Position numbers and translations under genes: made by a program
Assembly: GCF_001641265.1 (NCBI RefSeq)
Contig: NW_020167528.1
Span: forward strand, 620,001-684,000
From: Pseudogymnoascus destructans
Lineage: Eukaryota; Ascomycota; Leotiomycetes; Thelebolales; Thelebolaceae
Direction: 5' to 3'
DNA: 64,000 nucleotides
The notes under the pieces: generated by a model
Told to the model about the DNA's origin: nothing
What the model saw: the letters and a program-made list of their open reading frames with translations, nothing else
Databases searched by the model: none
Part shown: piece after piece, positions 63,212-64,000 of the stretch
Layout: each line of letters begins with the position of its first letter
How positions within the stretch are numbered: position 1 is the stretch's first letter

Positions 63212-63781
63212 CTGTCCAAGGACACTTCATATGTTCAAGGACGAAACCAAGATGAATGCTGGCCCCAATTATAGCGGGTGATGTACGCGTTGTTTCCACT
63301 CCTCATGAGGAAGACACAATATCCGCGGTGTATCGGTGATGCAGCTATGTGCATGGAGGAAAGAACGTTCTCATACTGTCGACCAGCAGTAATGAATGAC
63401 CACTTTAACCGCGAGCACCTGGATACGATGAAGACCATGTAGCGAGATAGCTTCATCGTCTGTGATCACCCGAAATGCAGGCAGGCGGATCTGATGTTGA
63501 AGAGTCTTGACCATTTTCGGAACCATGTAGCACGGGTTCACGGTACCTCACTCAGGCCTGTTGGGGGAAACGAACATTCCCGTGCATTACGATGGGCTCT
63601 TACACCTGAAATGACAAGTTTTCATCTGGGGGATTGTCGAGCTCCCCAGTTAGCTCTCGAGCCAAGCAGTAGCACCAGACTATTGGAAGCCACCGATTTA
63701 GGCCAGCTGAGCCCTGGAAGCTCGGCTCGTCAGGACTTTGGGGTTTCTCTAGGGCTACAAATAGCGTATGTAGGCCCGTAG
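63212..63781 (+). pseudogene. C2H2/FluG-domain-type protein fragment
   Basis: One frame of 189 codons interrupted by TAG at 63272 and 63440. It reads EERTFSYCRPAVMNDHFNREHL, then IVCDHPKCRQADLMLKSLDHFRNHVARVHGTSLRP, a C-x4-C...H-x4-H finger of the kind found near the C-terminus of fungal FluG-domain (tyrosine-recombinase-like) proteins. Upstream parts of such a protein are missing, so this is a truncated, inactivated copy. Confidence 0.7.
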
Positions 63782-63885
63782 ATTAGGTAGTAATTCAATT
63801 TGATCGATATTACATTTTACTGTACTCTACTGTGAAGCTTCTGCTCTGTTGCCCGAAGAGACTAGAGGGATTTAGCTGCCTGACC

Positions 63886-63971
63886 TTCGGGCTTTTAACC
63901 AAGGCCGGAAGAAGAAGGTGCCACATAGTGGCTTGGCACCTCCTTCTTCCGGCCTTGCTTAAAAGCCCGAA
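63886..63971. repeat. Long inverted repeat (hairpin)
   Basis: Left arm 63886-63923 (TTCGGGCTTTTAA...AAGGCCGGAAGAAG...GGTGCCA) pairs with right arm 63934-63971 (TGGCACC...CTTCTTCCGGCCTT...TTAAAAGCCCGAA) with few mismatches around a ~10-nt loop. It could be a small foldback/MITE-like element or a strong transcription-end hairpin. No gene adjoins it inside the window. Confidence 0.8.
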
Positions 63972-64000
63972 TGTTAGAGGTGGCTTTCAAAAGTTTTGTC

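Overview
The window looks like nuclear DNA of a filamentous ascomycete (Pezizomycotina; I would guess Leotiomycetes, but only weakly). Genes are dense and lie on both strands. They carry short GT-AG introns, mostly 47-105 bp, with GTAAGT-like donors and CTAAC/CTGAC-like branch sites. The protein set is typical of moulds, and the right end contains transposon fossils with the pattern left by repeat-induced point mutation (RIP).

Left and centre (about 0.4-51.8 kb) form an ordinary, gene-rich euchromatic block of 27 protein genes. Most are housekeeping genes arranged as convergent or divergent pairs. Ribosome biogenesis and translation: SOF1, NOP58, SPB4, RPS0 (uS2), mitochondrial bL21m and uS15m, and the tRNA pseudouridine synthase DEG1/PUS3. 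Proteostasis: RPN6. Transcription and splicing: RPC9, an Sds3-like protein, and an RS-domain protein ending in a Hub1-like domain. Nucleotides and lipids: PRS1, DGK1, GPI15. Organelles and secretion: VMA6, PTC7, vacuolar dipeptidyl aminopeptidase B, a KxDL protein, a Golgi-type glycosyltransferase-like protein and a possible COG subunit. Others: a TauD-type dioxygenase, an atypical Rho-like GTPase, a large AT-hook protein, and a 1,236-residue protein that joins a PARP-type ADP-ribosyltransferase to a UBE2Q-type E2. I rebuilt exon structures by hand from splice sites, and every spliced model is in frame.

From about 51.8 to 61.5 kb the character changes abruptly. This is a nested transposon graveyard: a Ty3/gypsy gag on the minus strand full of TAG/TAA/TGA stops, a solo LTR with a 5-bp target duplication inside it, a nearly pristine Tc1/mariner element (34-bp perfect inverted repeats, TA duplication) inside the same gag, then gypsy RNase H and integrase fossils, a hAT-type BED finger, a probable pogo-type transposase tail, and an 18-bp minisatellite of about 15 copies. 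Because the Tc1 open frame is clean while its host gag is riddled with stops, the layers can be ordered in time.

The last 2.5 kb hold one small secreted cysteine-rich protein with a Kex2-like site and its own TATA box (an effector-like candidate beside the repeats), a broken FluG/C2H2-type zinc-finger fragment, and a long hairpin near the right edge. No tRNA, rRNA or CRISPR was recognised.
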